The notes under the pieces were generated by a model. That model did not search any database. It had not been told where the DNA came from and saw only the letters and a program-made list of their open reading frames with translations. A program made the position numbers and the translations under genes. A stretch of 64,000 nt of DNA from Tetrahymena elliotti 4EA (taxonomy: Eukaryota > Ciliophora > Oligohymenophorea > Hymenostomatida > Tetrahymenidae), in contig JH720324.1 in assembly GCA_000231825.2 (NCBI GenBank), positions 414,535 through 478,534 on the forward strand, written 5' to 3'. Shown one piece after another: positions 1 through 12,802 of this stretch (position 1 is the first letter of the stretch; each line of letters starts with the position of its first letter).

Positions 1-3000
1 GACACAGATTATAATTATTCTTTGAATTCAGAAGATTATTTGTAGGTTCCTTATAGCAATTTGAATAATTTTGTTTTCTTTGGGGAATTATTATTTTGCG
101 TTGTCGTAAGCAGAAGTGATTCATATAAAGAAGGTATAACTCTTTTATTTTTGATTCTTGACTTGTTTAGACTTCAATTTAGACCTTATTACATTTTAGA
201 AGTTTAAAAAGTTGCTCTTTTTTTTAATTTCTATGGTATCTCTCTCAACTTTTTGATTTTAATCTCAAGAATTATTCCTCAACCATCAAATTTAATTAGT
301 TTTTTCTCTCCTATCTTAATACCTATTATCTTCATAGCAGCGAATAAAACTATAATATAAACTGAAAATGTATATTTAAAGAATCTATAGAATGGCTTAA
401 ATAATTAAGAAATAGATTTACCAAAGCTTGATAGGATAATTAGGCTTCCTATTCTCAAGAAAGTAAATGATCCTACTCTAAATTGCTCACAAATTGAAAA
501 CACATTAATTAAATAGATGAATATAGTAACCTAAAAATATTTAAAAAGTAGTTAAGAACATAATAGAGACAAGCAAAAAATAACCCTGAATCATACAGAA
601 GATAAAAATCAAATGAATTTGGATAATGCGCATTCAAATCAAAATGCTAAAAGAATCAGAAAGTAAATTAAATGCATTATGAAAGAAATTTTTGAACATT
701 CTATGAAAAGCAAAAGTGGAGTAATAAACACAAGAGACCATGTTATTTACTTTGTTTTCTTGATTTAATTTTTAGGTTCACTAAGACAATATTGGATATT
801 ATATAAAAATATTTTAATGAAAGAAAGTAGTTTCTCAAAGTAGGTTTAAATTTTTAATTCTGTTCACAACACCATTTTCAAATAAAATGAAGAAATATTA
901 AAGAAAAATTAAATTAATAACCCATTTGGGCAGAATTACTTAAAAGTAATTCAGTATGAAAAATAACTTGAAGAAACAGTTAAGCTTTTTGATACTGTAA
1001 TAAGATGTAAGATAGAAATTTTGCTTAAAATGAAGCAAAAGTTAATTAATCTAGATGATTTAATTAAAGAAATTGAGCTTTTTTTGAAAAATAATGAGCA
1101 GCTGAAACAAAATTTAAATGAATTAACAAAAATTAACTCTTCAAATAATATATTGTATGAACTCTAAAATCTATATTTAGACACTCTTGCTTTTTCTCTA
1201 AATGATATTTCAATTCCAAAATATGGAGCTGAATCAACTTCAAAAAAGTTGGATTAATAAAGTAACTAAAAAAATAATTCATAATCAGATCTTTTCAGCA
1301 AGTTTACTTGCATTGTTGCTTCCACTTATGAGGAATCAGGTACACTGACAGTCAAACATGTTACATCTAATTTTTATAAAATTTTTCATATTAAAAGCAA
1401 AGAATAAATAATAAATAAAGAAGCTGATATAATTATCCCTTCTTATTTGTAGAACGTTCATCAAAAATATGTGAACAATTTCCTTGAAAGTAAATGCTAA
1501 AATAAAAATGATAAATATAGTAGATAAGTTGTTTTTGGAGCTATTTCAAACTTTCATGTTATACCTTTATAAATTGACATTAAAATAAGTCCTTTAGTTG
1601 ACTAATCTTAATTTGGTTTGACTGCAAAAATTACTAGTAATAATCATAAAAAACATTATATTCTGTATTGCTTAAAGACCTATTAAATATTAGGAATGAC
1701 CCAATAAGTACCTAATTTGATTGGATTGAGTACTGAAAAAATAGTAAAATTGAAGATTAACTAGCTGTTTCCAATCATACAAGAATCCAGCTTTGTTAGA
1801 GTCAGATAAGAATTAAATGAAAGGTCGCTCTCAATAGAATCAGACAAAAAAGATGAAGACTATGAACATGAAAATTTAAAATAACCCTAGATATAAGTAG
1901 GATAGAAGAACAAAAAATATTCTTAAAATATTTAATCAATTTCATAATAAGAAGACTTCTTGTATTTAAAAAGAAATTTCTTAAATGACCAAAGTTTTAG
2001 TGGATATAAAAGTTATAGAAATAATTTAAATATTACTATAGATAGAGTTAATGCAGATACCAGAGATTTAGTAAACGATTATGAATATTTAATGATGAAT
2101 TTGGCTATAAAAAAAATTGATTATAAACTCAACTAAACTTTTGGTTAGTTAGAAATTATTAATGTGAAGCAATATTCAGTGGAATAGTAATTACCAACAT
2201 TAATATATAATCTTTAATATCAATTAGCATTTTATCAAAGCTATGATAAGTTAAGAATTTAAAATTTGAAACCTTTAGTACCTCTACAGAATTTATAAGC
2301 TTTGTTTGCAGAACTTTTTAACTATGCCCAAAGTAAAATGCAGGGTATGTCTTTTTTCTAATAAAATTATGATGAAAATTCATTTTCTGTACAAAATTTA
2401 AATTAAGCTATCCCTTAAAAAGAATTCACAATGTACACTTCAGAATTGGTGCACAGCCAACAACAATTTTTTTAGCAAAAGAACTCTGAATCAGCTAAAA
2501 AGAAATAAAATCAGAAACTTGAAAGTACTGAAGACTCTAAATGGAATTTGGGTGATTTTTAAAGTAATAACCTTAATTAGTAAAATGAAAATTATAATGA
2601 AGATTTGAGTAAAATATTTGAAACATAAACTAGACAACTTCTAGCTACAACTAAAAGAAGTTTGTTAGATAAATAAGATGATAGTTTTATCATATTTACA
2701 AGATAATAATAAGATATTTCAATCATGAACCTCAAAGATAATAAGCATGAAAATTATTCATAATATGAGAAGACTTATTTTGAAACATAAATAAATTAAA
2801 TTACTGAAAATAATGACATGAGTAAATTAAATTTGTAAAACAACGATTTTAAGGATTATTAGGTCATTAATTAGCATAGTGAATAAAACTCTAATAATTT
2901 ACTTTTTAACAGCAACCGTTAGAATGAAAAAGAAATACCTAAGAAAACTCACTAATAAATTCCTCTGGCAAACAAGTCTAGTAATTTTTAATAGACTTTT

Positions 3001-5229
3001 TTTTCTTCTGATAAAAATGAAGCTGAAAAAAATAACATAGATACCTTATTAAATAAAAAAAATCGAACTGGTAAAAAATAGTTTAGTTAGACAATGAAAA
3101 GCTCTAAGAGGAATTTATATCAATCTACAAAAAGGGAAAAAGAAGTGCTCAAATAAATCTAAGATAAATAAGCAGATATTCAATCTACAAGCTCTAAGAA
3201 ATCTTCATATGCTGCTGCTTTTAGATAACTTCACCAATTACTCCATCGTTCTAGATAACCAACTGCAATAAAAGTAACCAATCTGATTGGAATAACTAGT
3301 TACATAATAATAATTACCTTGATTACTGTTTAGTATTTCACACTTAGGAATGAAATTTAACAAAGCAAGGAAGATAAATATTATTCAACTTGGCCAATAG
3401 ATTTTTAAGCTGCTATATGGGGTTTAGTAAGAGATAATAATATAATTAATGCTATTAAAGGCCTAAACGACTACAAGTTTCCTTCAGAAAGTGCAAAATA
3501 ATTATTCTTGAATAAAACAGTTTCAAATCTATAAGAAGGAAAAAATGTTGTGTGTAGACTTATTGCTGTAACTTCAGGAGGAAATGCTAATGCACTTCCT
3601 TTCTAACTTTTTAAAAATTTACCAAATACCTTCTAAATAGGAAAATACTACAATGATTAAAACATATCAAAAGTTTCATCCATTACTGAAAAATATGTAT
3701 TTAATTATGTGAACTACACAACAACAATACATTATTCAATCATATTATCTTACTAGCATACTTTTAGGTATGCTGTAGGTGCGGGTACTGGAAGGGCAGA
3801 ATACTATATGATTTTAAATAATCTGAATTTTTATAATTCCTTATAATTAGAAAAGTAACTGCTAAACACTTTTAAAGAAAGTGATAGTCAGCTATAAAAC
3901 CAATTGCTTTCTACTATGGTCTTAATCATAGTTATATCAGGTGTTTGTATGGGAATCATTTTACCACTCTATTCATACATTCAAAAATAGAGAGAAGATA
4001 TTGTCAACCTTTTTTCAACTTTTAGCTCTATGAAAATTGATGAAATGCTAGAAAAAATACAAACAAGCTATGAACCCCATAGAAAAAAAAATAATTTTAG
4101 TGCTTTCAAATCAAACAATTCCAAATCAGAAGGAAATAAAAAAATAGCCAAAAATATTAGTACAACAACTAAGTTAAAAAAGATTAGCACTTCTTTAGTT
4201 TTTAAGATTATTATTTTACTAGGACTTACTGTTATTTACCCTATAGTAAACAAGATATTGACATCTAATTATTTAACACAATAGACTATAGCCCTAGAGA
4301 CAATTAGTAATTTTTGGATTTAAAAAATAAATTTTCTGATATTAATTAAAATTTTTTTTATTCTTTTCCTTAAACATAATCATTCATTTTTATTTTTAAA
4401 ATTAGTAACCATGTACTAGTTAAAAGGGTTTATATCTCATATAATGGCTTAGAATTAAAATTTGCTTTATATAAAAATGTATCCAAATGCTAAGCTTTTT
4501 AATGCAGGAAACTTTTTAAATGATGCTGCAGATTTAATAAGTCAAATAAATTCGAAGTAGCAGGGTCTTTAAGACATTATTGATTAATAACTAACAATAG
4601 ACAAGTAAAATATTTAAGAAAAACTATTTAAATTAATTTTGTTTTTTTAAAAAAAATCAAGATATAAAAAAGATGAATATGATAACTTCTTTTTTGAGGC
4701 ATTTAAATCTAATATTTGTGATGTATTTGAAGCCTTTCCATAATATAATTCAAACTCAACTGTCATTAATTAGAATGATTGTAATGCAGTGCATTAAGGA
4801 ATATTAAAAAAAGGACTTTAGATAAGTATTAAAGAATTTCTATCTATGTACCCTAATTTATATCAAGTCTATCTTATGGAAGATTCAAAAGTATATCTCC
4901 CAATACTTTAATAGTTTACAGCAAACTTTGACATAGAAGATTTCACCAAATATGAAATGATCTTGGAAAAAGTTCTTGAATCCCTCAAAGATTTCATTTT
5001 TTTAGTAAGCCAAAGTTACTATGAAGACTTATCTTTAATTTAGATTTGGCTTTTAATTTACTAAATATGTTTGATGACTTTCATCTTTATTTATGTATGG
5101 TTATCATTCTCTTTTTCTCTGCACTTGAAACTTCTAAAATCGAAGTAGTACCTCTAAGTTATTGATATGACTTCATTACTAGAAAACAGCTACATTCTTA
5201 TTTTCATTAAAAAAAATACTTCGATTTGA
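1..5229 (+). CDS. Giant PAS-containing multi-pass transmembrane protein (5' partial)
   Basis: One frame stays open from base 1 to the TGA at 5227-5229 when TAA and TAG are read as Gln, giving 1742 visible residues; the start lies upstream of the window. The visible N-terminus (residues about 20-125) is a run of hydrophobic helices. Residues about 430-600 look like the PAS-type domain of ciliate TmcB-like proteins, with the typical IIIPSYLQNVHQKYVNNFLES stretch split here as IIIPSYLQ...VHQKYVNNFL. Further membrane segments occur near residues 1093-1115, 1300-1325, 1400-1420 and 1680-1705, separated by long Gln/Asn/Lys-rich loops. Large families of such proteins are known in Tetrahymena and are presumed sensory or signalling proteins, but their function is unproven. 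No intron is needed in the visible part. I am confident of the gene and its family; the PAS call rests on motif memory, not on a search. Confidence 0.85.
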
Positions 5230-5939
5230 ATCTTTATCAAATATTATCTTTACTTATTTGCTGATAAATTTGTAAAAATATGTTTGTTAATTTATTCTTT
5301 AATTTTTTATTTACTTCATTTCAATTTTACGAAAAATGTAGATTATTAAACTTTTAGTGATGAAAAAAATAATTTCTTATTGATGTTGGATGGTTGGTTA
5401 TCGATATTTTTAAGGAATAAAGCTATTAAAATTTTACATATTTTATATTTATTTATCTTAAATTTTCATGAAAGTGTATTTTGTTTATATAGGTTAACAA
5501 TAAAAATAATTTTAAAAATTCAATCTAAAAGATATTTTTGTTAAATTATTGATCAATTTCTAATTTCAGTTGAGGATAAATATTAAAAATATTAGAAGAG
5601 GGAGCATATATTTTTCTGGAAAAATAACAATTACTTAATTATTTTTTAAGATTTGTATTTATAGAATAAATACTTAATGTTGTAGGTAAATCTGTGATTT
5701 AACTAGATTGTTAAGCTCATTGACTTGGAATCATGAAATGAAAAGGATTATATTCAATAGTTAAAAATTTAGATACATTTTTCTCAGATAATTTTTAAAG
5801 GGTTTTAAAAACTGTATTTTATATTCGAATTGGATAAAGTCTAGTTGAAATTTATTTGAAATAAGCAAAATAAAAAGAATATTTTTTATCAAAAATTAGT
5901 GAAGAAAAATAAAGTGATTAATATGAATATCACAAACAC
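5230..5939. other. AT-rich intergenic stretch, nothing recognised
   Basis: Downstream region between the PAS-protein stop and the Tc1-like relic. I see homopolymer-rich AT sequence and no sustained reading frame on either strand. Confidence 0.6.
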
Positions 5940-6965
5940 TTTCAAGATATAAAAACACCACCTTCATAATCAATAGATAATTAAAATTTTTCTTTTATGT
6001 TTAATATACAGGAACTAAAAAAATATAAGTTGATATCCTCATTCCAAATTTTAGTTAAAATTTCAATAGCTCTATCTCTTATTGTAATTTCTTCTTATAA
6101 TACCTTGATCTTAAACATTCTTTTGAGCTAACTCCATATCAGTTAGACAGGTTAAAATCTGAAAATAGGGAGGGTTAGATGAGACATCAATTTCGTTTTC
6201 TTCTAAAAATTCCTTTCACTTCAAGTCTGTATATGGTCTAGCATTGTCTTGGACAAATTTTGAATTATTTGTACTCATATTTCTCTTCAACTTACAGAAG
6301 AAATTCTTTTAGGAACTGAATATACATACAATTGAGTAGTGATAGAGTTATCAAAAAAATAGAGATCTAATTTCCACTTTCAGTAATATCTAGCTCCCCA
6401 AATAATCATAAAGCTCTATTTCCACTAGAGTGATTTTGAAAGAATTCCCTTTCTTAATCATTTTTGCACCATATTTTGTAAATTTTATCATCTAGTCTGA
6501 ACACTGTTTTGTCATTAAAGAATATTTTTTTCAAGGATAGTTTGCCATATTTTTTGTCATATTTAATCCACTACTTTTTAAAGTTAGTAGAAAATTCTTA
6601 ATAGATCTTTATAGGTTTTTTGCTCTAACTAAACTTTGCTAACCATCTTTAAGAAATCTATTCACTGATTTAATTAATTAATTATTAAAAAGAGCATAAA
6701 AGTCATAAACCCTATAGAATTTATTGTCTTCATTATATTCATCGGCAGCATCTTAGATTTCTTCTTCCATATTTTTCCTTCTGTTATTAATTGTCAAATT
6801 ATCAACTGATCCAGTCAATTATGATTTATTGAATATTTTATTCACATTTGATTAAGATGTTCCAATGATTTCTGCAATCTATCTTTCACTATTTGGGGTA
6901 TAGGTCTTGAAGCAAACAATTCCCCATTTTTAAAACTGATGAGGAAGCGATTATCATATTATTAT
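5940..6965 (-). pseudogene. Tc1/mariner-type (IS630 superfamily) transposase relic
   Basis: Read on the minus strand with the ciliate code, the N-terminal part gives a helix-turn-helix-like stretch (YTPNSERQIAEIIGTSQSNV) at about 6830-6910. The second part gives the catalytic-core motif FVQDNARPYTDLK followed by KEFLEENEIDV and a degraded PPYF... block at about 6130-6250, matching the QDNA.PH(T) ... NGI.V...PPYSPDLNPIE signature of Tc1-like DDE transposases. In-frame TGA codons (for example after PYTDLK and after MANYP) and at least two frame changes break it, and the PPYSPDLNP block has decayed. It cannot encode an active enzyme as it stands. I did not identify terminal inverted repeats. Confidence 0.75.
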
Positions 6966-7159
6966 ATAACAAAATAAATAATTCAACCATTACCACTTTA
7001 ACCAAATGATAATCGAAAATAAGATTTACAGTTAAAAAGAGTATTTAAAATAATATATTCACATACATCTTCCTTATTTATTTATCAACTTATTATCACA
7101 AAAATGTCTATGTGAGTCTAAGTCTATGATCACTACTAATGTTATCTTGTAGTTTGTGC

Positions 7160-7545
7160 TCAAATGAATCTCTTATGTTAGAGTTTTTTCAAGAAAAAAA
7201 GCAAAAATGCTCCTATTTCATCCTTAGTGTAGAATTGTGTTAAATCCAAATCAGAAACTTGTCTTTTTAAAATTCTTAAATTAGTGATTACTGGTGGGTT
7301 TTTTTGTAAATAATTATTTAAATCTGTTTAAGTGCGAAAGTTAGTTTACCAGTATTGTAGGCTATGAGAGTAAAATAGTCATTCAATTTTGTATCATTCT
7401 GAGTTTTGAAATAATAATTTACTAAAAATGTCAATTTATATTTCATGTAATAATTAGCTATTACTGTTTTGAAAGTATCTGTTTTAAGATAATCATTTAA
7501 TTTTGTATCAAAACATGAGCCAGTGTGTAGAAAATGGTTTCACCT
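7160..7545 (-). pseudogene. Decayed coding fragment with internal repeats (unknown protein)
   Basis: The minus strand reads as protein-like sequence with recurring blocks: DTKLNDYLKTDTF, then DTKLNDYFTLIAYNTGK, then TDLNNYLQKNPPV. The first two are in one frame and the last is in another, so a frameshift lies near 7330. The end is a TGA at 7160-7162; the upstream limit is a TGA near 7543. The blocks suggest a tandemly repeated protein of unknown function. No family is recognised. Its position next to the Tc1 relic suggests a degenerating interval. Confidence 0.4.
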
Positions 7546-7835
7546 TAAAAAATATAAAGAAAAATATGCTGGATATGTCAGACCTTGGATACCCTGAGAT
7601 GGTAGAGATGTGGAAAAATAACATAGATAATTTCATAGCAACTGAAAAAAGAAAAATTTAAGAAGAAAGGGAGAGAGAGGAGAAAGAGAGGTATGATGCA
7701 TTTTTTCGAGTGTTTAGAATGATTGGAGATTAATTTGAGAGATTGGAGCATTTAATTAATCTTGAGTAAAATTCAGATAATTCATTTCTAACAAACTCAT
7801 TCTAACTGTAACAACATTTTAAATATTTTAGTTGA
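7515..7835 (+). CDS. Small charged coiled-coil-like protein, 106 residues
   Basis: ATG at 7515 runs 106 codons to TGA at 7833; an in-frame TGA at 7470 bounds it upstream. The middle is strongly charged (ATEKRKIQEEREREEKERYD) and looks helical, followed by FFRVFRMIGDQFERLEHLI. There is no signal peptide, no membrane helix and no recognised domain. It could be a free-standing small gene or the last exon of a gene whose upstream exons overlap the decayed fragment to its left. Codon use (TAA/TAG as Gln, A-rich) fits local genes. Confidence 0.5.
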
Positions 7836-8876
7836 TTTCAAAATGTTTAAATATTTTTAATAGATTCAAAAAGAAGAAAAGGAAATATTAAAATATAAAT
7901 TAGAATTTAAAAAATCTCTAAGAGTCAACCTAAAATTAATTTAATGGACCCAACATTATTTATTTATATTAGATCCGTTCTTTTAAATTAATTAGTAATA
8001 ATTTAAAATACTATTTATTTTTACTAAGAAAAATCAATATTTAAGGTTTAATGAAACTCTCTCTCACTCAGAGTTAACAAACTTTTAATTTATTAATATT
8101 TTATAAAAAATCATTTTAATATTGAATTACATTTGATAGTGTTTTATTGGGTCTTTTCTTATTTTAAATCATTTTTTTCTAAAGTGTTTTCAAAAATGTA
8201 TTGGAATCTATTAATTTAATTAATCTAAGATTTTTTTACAAGTTTTAAAAATATTTAGAAATATATCTTTATACTCCTAATTTCCTCTAATTAAAAAAAA
8301 AATTATTTTTCCCCCATTCTTACATTATATGTTTACAGCATCAACTATTTTCAAAAATCTAGAAAAATATTGTTTTTAATCTTTAATTTGTTTGGGTAAA
8401 AAAAATATTAAGGATTGAATGATTTATCTTAGTCATGTTTGATTAATTTCAAATATTCAATTAGCTTGAATTAAATTACAAATCAAACATAAGTTGAGAA
8501 ATAATTATAGACTAATTTTAAAAAATCAGTATAGAAATTAATTTTAATCTGAACTTGATTGGGATAGATTAATAAATTTATCCAATCAAATTTCATAAAT
8601 TCTAAATCTGGGATTAGTGCTTAACTTTAATTAAATTACAAATGAAATTAAACATAAGTCTAGGCATAATTGTAGACTAATTTTCAAAGATAGACAAAGG
8701 TATTTAATCTTTGATTTTACTGGAATCATTACTTTGATTAGGCAAAAAAGTAGATTGAATGATTTATTTTACCAAATATTAATTAACTCATAATAATTAA
8801 TTGAATAAATTAATTGGTAATTAAAAATAAATAGAAAAGTAAAAGTCAGGATTAGGTGAAAAAAAAAGTGATTAAA
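7836..8876. other. AT-rich intergenic stretch with a short direct duplication
   Basis: No coding signal is visible on either strand. It contains the imperfect duplication annotated at 8464-8690 and probably the promoter of the 827-residue gene that starts at 8877. Confidence 0.6.
8464..8690. repeat. Imperfect direct repeat, unit spacing about 160 bp
   Basis: The string ATTAAATTACAAAT...AAACATAAG...ATAATT(A/G)TAGACTAATTTT occurs at about 8470-8518 and again at about 8630-8683. The second copy carries small insertions. This is a local duplication of noncoding DNA. Confidence 0.6.
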
Positions 8877-11360
8877 ATGTAATAGAATTTAAAAAACAAA
8901 TACTCTGAGTGGCTGAAAAGTAAATTGTTTGAGCTAAAAAAGAATCCTGATTTAATGAAAGAAAGCTACCTGATGAATCACTAAAATATTTTAGTTCATA
9001 CAGTGCCTTTAAAAAGTTAAATGAAAGAAGATGACTTCTATCATTTTAGAAGAGTTGTATTTATGCCAACTCACCTCTACAATAAGCCCTCTTTCAACAT
9101 TACTATTGGAGATAAAGTAATTGATTTACTTTAATGTATGTATGTTGTGACAAAGTAATCTTATGAAAAATCAACTGTAGTTTAGGTAGAGCTTTAGAAT
9201 TTTAATGACATTAATCAAAATTTACCTAATTATCAAGTTTCATGTAAAAGTGATTAAAATCATTTAGAAATATAAGCTGGGATAGTTGGAGACAAATATC
9301 TAATATTATCCATTCAATCAAGCAACAGTATAGATATCAAAGTATTCAATCTAGACTTAACTTTAATTTTTGAGTACTAAAAAGAGCATTAAGTTTTTAT
9401 TACTGACGAATATTATCTAAAACATATCAATACTTAGAACTACTTTGATAATGAAATAGATTATCATGAACCTGGTATCATCTTTTTACTAGGTTTTTCT
9501 ATACTAATAAGAATAGATTTAAATAACTCTTAAGTAATTACAAAGATTTTTGATGAAAAACACAAAAATTTACTGCGATTAATGCCTATCACATAAAGCG
9601 AATTCAAATACTATTTTAAGAGCAGTAAAACTGATTCAATTTAAGGATATAACTAGAGTGATGAAGAATATGTAGTCTTGTTTGTGATTCTTGATTATAA
9701 AATATATCAAATAAATATTAATAACTTAGAGATTATTAGATTAATTAACATCAACATTCAAAAAATAAAACAATTTGCAGAGCCAATTTTTTCTGTTTTT
9801 GTTGTTCCTATACCAATCAAAGATAGATAAAGAAAAACCTTTTCAAAATGGACATTTTTAGTACATGGCAGACCAAATGAATATTATTTGACTGATTGGA
9901 GAGAATAAAATTTATTCAAAAAGTAAAATTAAAAACTTGAGAATTCTTACCTCATAAATTATGCTTTTTCTTAAAGAATATTTATGCTTCAAGATAAAGT
10001 TTATGTATTAATAAATGATAATCGTTTGGATAATACTTGGAATAGAAAAGATTCTTCTGCTTCATTTTATTTAACAATTGATAAGAAAAAAGGTGAGAAA
10101 CATTATCATCAAAGTATCAATGAAAATGAATCAACAGAAATAGTTTACTTTTCTTAAAGCTTTTTTATAAGAAACTTCTTTCATCCAATTCTTTATAAAG
10201 ATGAATTAACTTATCCTTGTTATATGGAGAATGTAGAAGATGATTCTCTATTTCATAGTAACTTTATTGGATTTCATTCATTCAAAGAATAAGCAGAGAA
10301 ATAAGCTTAGTACTAATTAAAAGAGTTAAGCGATTGCGATATAGAAGAACTTGAGAACTTAAAAATCTGTTTTTTCTCTATCTAAGATAATAAAAATATT
10401 ATTTTATACTAAATTCAATAAAATAAAATAACTAATCAACATTATAGTGTATTTTTATAGGATGATTAGAATATACAAGATTACTTTTTAAATCAAGAAA
10501 GTCTTGAATAATTTTTCATCACATCTTAAAATTAAGCTTTTCAACTTAATTCTTACTAACTATCTACTAATGGGTCACAGGTTTCAAAAGTTTAACTATT
10601 TTTAGATAAAATTGTTTGCTATTCAAATTTTACTTTTGATTTAAAAACAAACAAGACATATTTGCCTTTGATCTATTTTAAAGGCTAAGATGAATATTTT
10701 TGTATTTTTGATATTAATCAAAAGTAAATTATCTAAAAGACTATTCACTTATTCAAGCACACTAAAGGACTACTTTCTCATTACGATGAAGGAACAAATT
10801 TGTTTACTTTACTGTTCTTTAAAAGCATAAATAAGTCAAGTTATTTATTTTTCTACTAGTTAAACATGAAAACATATAATTTTAAATTAGTTAACTTACA
10901 CATATTTGAAAACAATTTTGAAATAAACAATTTTTCTTAGCACTTAAAGGTTGAAAATAATTCTTTTAATGTCTTAATATCCAATTAAAATCTTTCAATA
11001 AAATTCAATGAACAGAAAAAATTGGAAGTTAAAGAAGTAATTAAAAATTGTTTAGCTCGATATGATACATAAAGCGAATATGAAAAGGACACAAAGAGGA
11101 AATATTTTTTCCTTCAAAACAGCAGTTAAAAAATACTCTATTTAGGCTTTTATCCTGGAGTTTAGTATCAAATATAAAATATTCTGAGTATTTATGACAT
11201 CAGATAGAAGGATATTTAGTTTGTTAGCAAAGATATTATCTAATAAGACTAATTATTGCTAGAAGACGAAGAAAGGCTCATACATGTTAACTAACTCCAA
11301 ACAGGATAAATATTAATATGCTATGGTAATGATAAATTCAAAATTTTAAAATATAACTGA
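8877..11360 (+). CDS. Intronless 827-residue protein of unknown function
   Basis: A single open frame runs from ATG 8877 to TGA 11358 (827 codons) with TAA/TAG as Gln. The ATG is preceded by an A-rich stretch, as usual for ciliate starts. The product begins MQQNLKNKYSEWLKSK. It has no signal peptide and no convincing membrane helix, and alternates short hydrophobic beta-like strands with charged loops (for example YLILSIQSSNSIDIKVFNLD, GIIFLLGFSILIRIDL, LIYFKGQDEYFCIFDIN). That pattern resembles a beta-propeller or other all-beta fold, but no WD40, Kelch or other signature is clear. I do not recognise the family. Full length and undisturbed reading argue that it is functional, in contrast to many neighbours. 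Confidence 0.85.
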
Positions 11361-11677
11361 TAAAGAATGAATATGAATTATTTTTTTATATTACTGTTTG
11401 ATTAATTGAATATTTAATAATCCTTTTATTATTTTTTAATCAGGAAAAGTGTTTGTTTCAATTAAAAAAATAAAAATTGCAAATCTTTCTTTCTTTTGGT
11501 AAGAATATTTTCTAAACATTTCAAAAGAATTGTATTAATATGTTTTTATTATTAAAAATATAAAAAAATTCTATTTTAGATATAAACACAAATAAAATGG
11601 TAAAAAATTTTTCAGAAATTTTAATATTCAGCAAATTTGATAAATTTATAATCTATCATATTATTTATTGATGATAT
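11361..11677. other. Intergenic AT-rich stretch between convergent genes
   Basis: Short region between the 3' ends of the 827-residue gene (+) and the Cys-rich gene (-). The right end, around 11600-11720, matches the 3' flank seen next to the other copies of the Cys-rich gene. Confidence 0.5.
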
Positions 11678-12109
11678 TCATAAATTCTGAATCTAAATAA
11701 GCTAATAAGAATAAATAAATCTTTAATCCTTAGTCTAAAAATGTATTGTTGCTATGTATGAGACATATAAGAAAGTTTGAATTTATTTCTTCAAGCTTGT
11801 AACAATTGTTATTATTATTACTATTACTTTTTTTTTTCCTCTCTTTTTTTTATATTTCATCCATAACCTACACATTTTTATGAGAGTTAAGATCAAAATA
11901 ATGCCTACGCCTATAAGAACATAACCATACCAAGGAAATACATTGTCATCACTTCCATTACCTGAACACTATAATCCGCATGTAGTATCAGAACAGCAAC
12001 CATAAGGATCCTCACGAATGTATTGTTAACCACCTGTTTCACTACTGCAAACTTGGTAAGCTTGTGCAATTGAAAAATTTATTAAGACAAAAATGAGAGA
12101 CTTAAACAT
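11678..12109 (-). CDS. Cys-rich mini membrane protein, copy 1 (tail frameshifted)
   Basis: ATG is at 12107-12109 on the minus strand. The product starts with a signal peptide (MFKSLIFVLINFSIAQA), then the family pattern VC...G...Y...DPYGCCSDTTCGLQC, a Gly/Ser/Asp spacer, FPWYGYVLIGVGIILIL (membrane helix) and a basic cytosolic tail. It lacks the first Cys of the usual YYC/YIC position (here YIR). In copies 2, 5, 6 and 7 the tail ends in a Gln run and LLQA/LLQV. Here the homologous DNA is read in another frame after a run of about ten A residues (near 11840), so the tail becomes hydrophobic and runs to a TGA at 11678. This may be a real indel or a sequencing error in the homopolymer. Membrane topology is inferred as type I; function is unknown. 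Confidence 0.75.
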
Positions 12110-12500
12110 TGATTTTCATTTTTAATTAAATTATTTAGATTATTAAAATTAAATAGAGATAGGGGCAATCGTATTTAATCCAAGCTTTAACCCTGGTCAC
12201 AATTAATGTAAAATAATAATTAGATTTAAAAATTTTAACTAAGTAAAGATATGAATAAGTTAATCAAAAGATCAAAATACAACCGAATCAAAAATGTTCA
12301 GGAAATTTTAGTTAATTTTTTCTTTTATGTTTTATTCTAAAATCAAAATTGTTAATTAAGATAGGTAAAAGAGATAATCAAAATTTTGAAAGAAATAGAT
12401 TAAATCTTATTCAAATAAAGCCAATTAGTAAATTAAAAAGATAAATTTGACTTATGTTTAATGCCTGCTTTATTCTTCTCCTTTGTTTCATAATTTTCAC
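12110..12500 (-). promoter_or_regulatory. Conserved 5' flank of Cys-rich gene copy 1
   Basis: Sequence upstream of the ATG matches the upstream regions of the other Cys-rich copies: a short TAATTAAATTATTTAGATTAT-like stretch just before the start, then the TCAAAAGATCAAAATACAACC block and TTAATTAAGATAGGTAAAAGAG further out. The same blocks lie at 17660-18000, 22999-23330, 30890-31235 and 39620-39980, so this is co-duplicated promoter-proximal DNA. Confidence 0.55.
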
Positions 12501-12802
12501 TTTCAAAATATGAAATTCTTAACTTTAAACCTTCTTCATTTATCATATATTTTTTTCTAATAATAAAAAATAATTTTTTGTAAATTCTTTAATTAATTTC
12601 AATTAAAAACTAAAATTATAAATAATTTTAAGCAAATATTTTTTATTTTTATTGTAAAAAACTTTAAAGAAAAACCTTTGATTGAATTTGATTAAAAATA
12701 TATGGGGTATATTTAAGTAGCCAGAGTAATTCGAAGTAATTTATTTTTTTTATCTATCTTATTTGATAAATTTAGTAATTAAATACAAAAAGAAAAAGGA
12801 AA

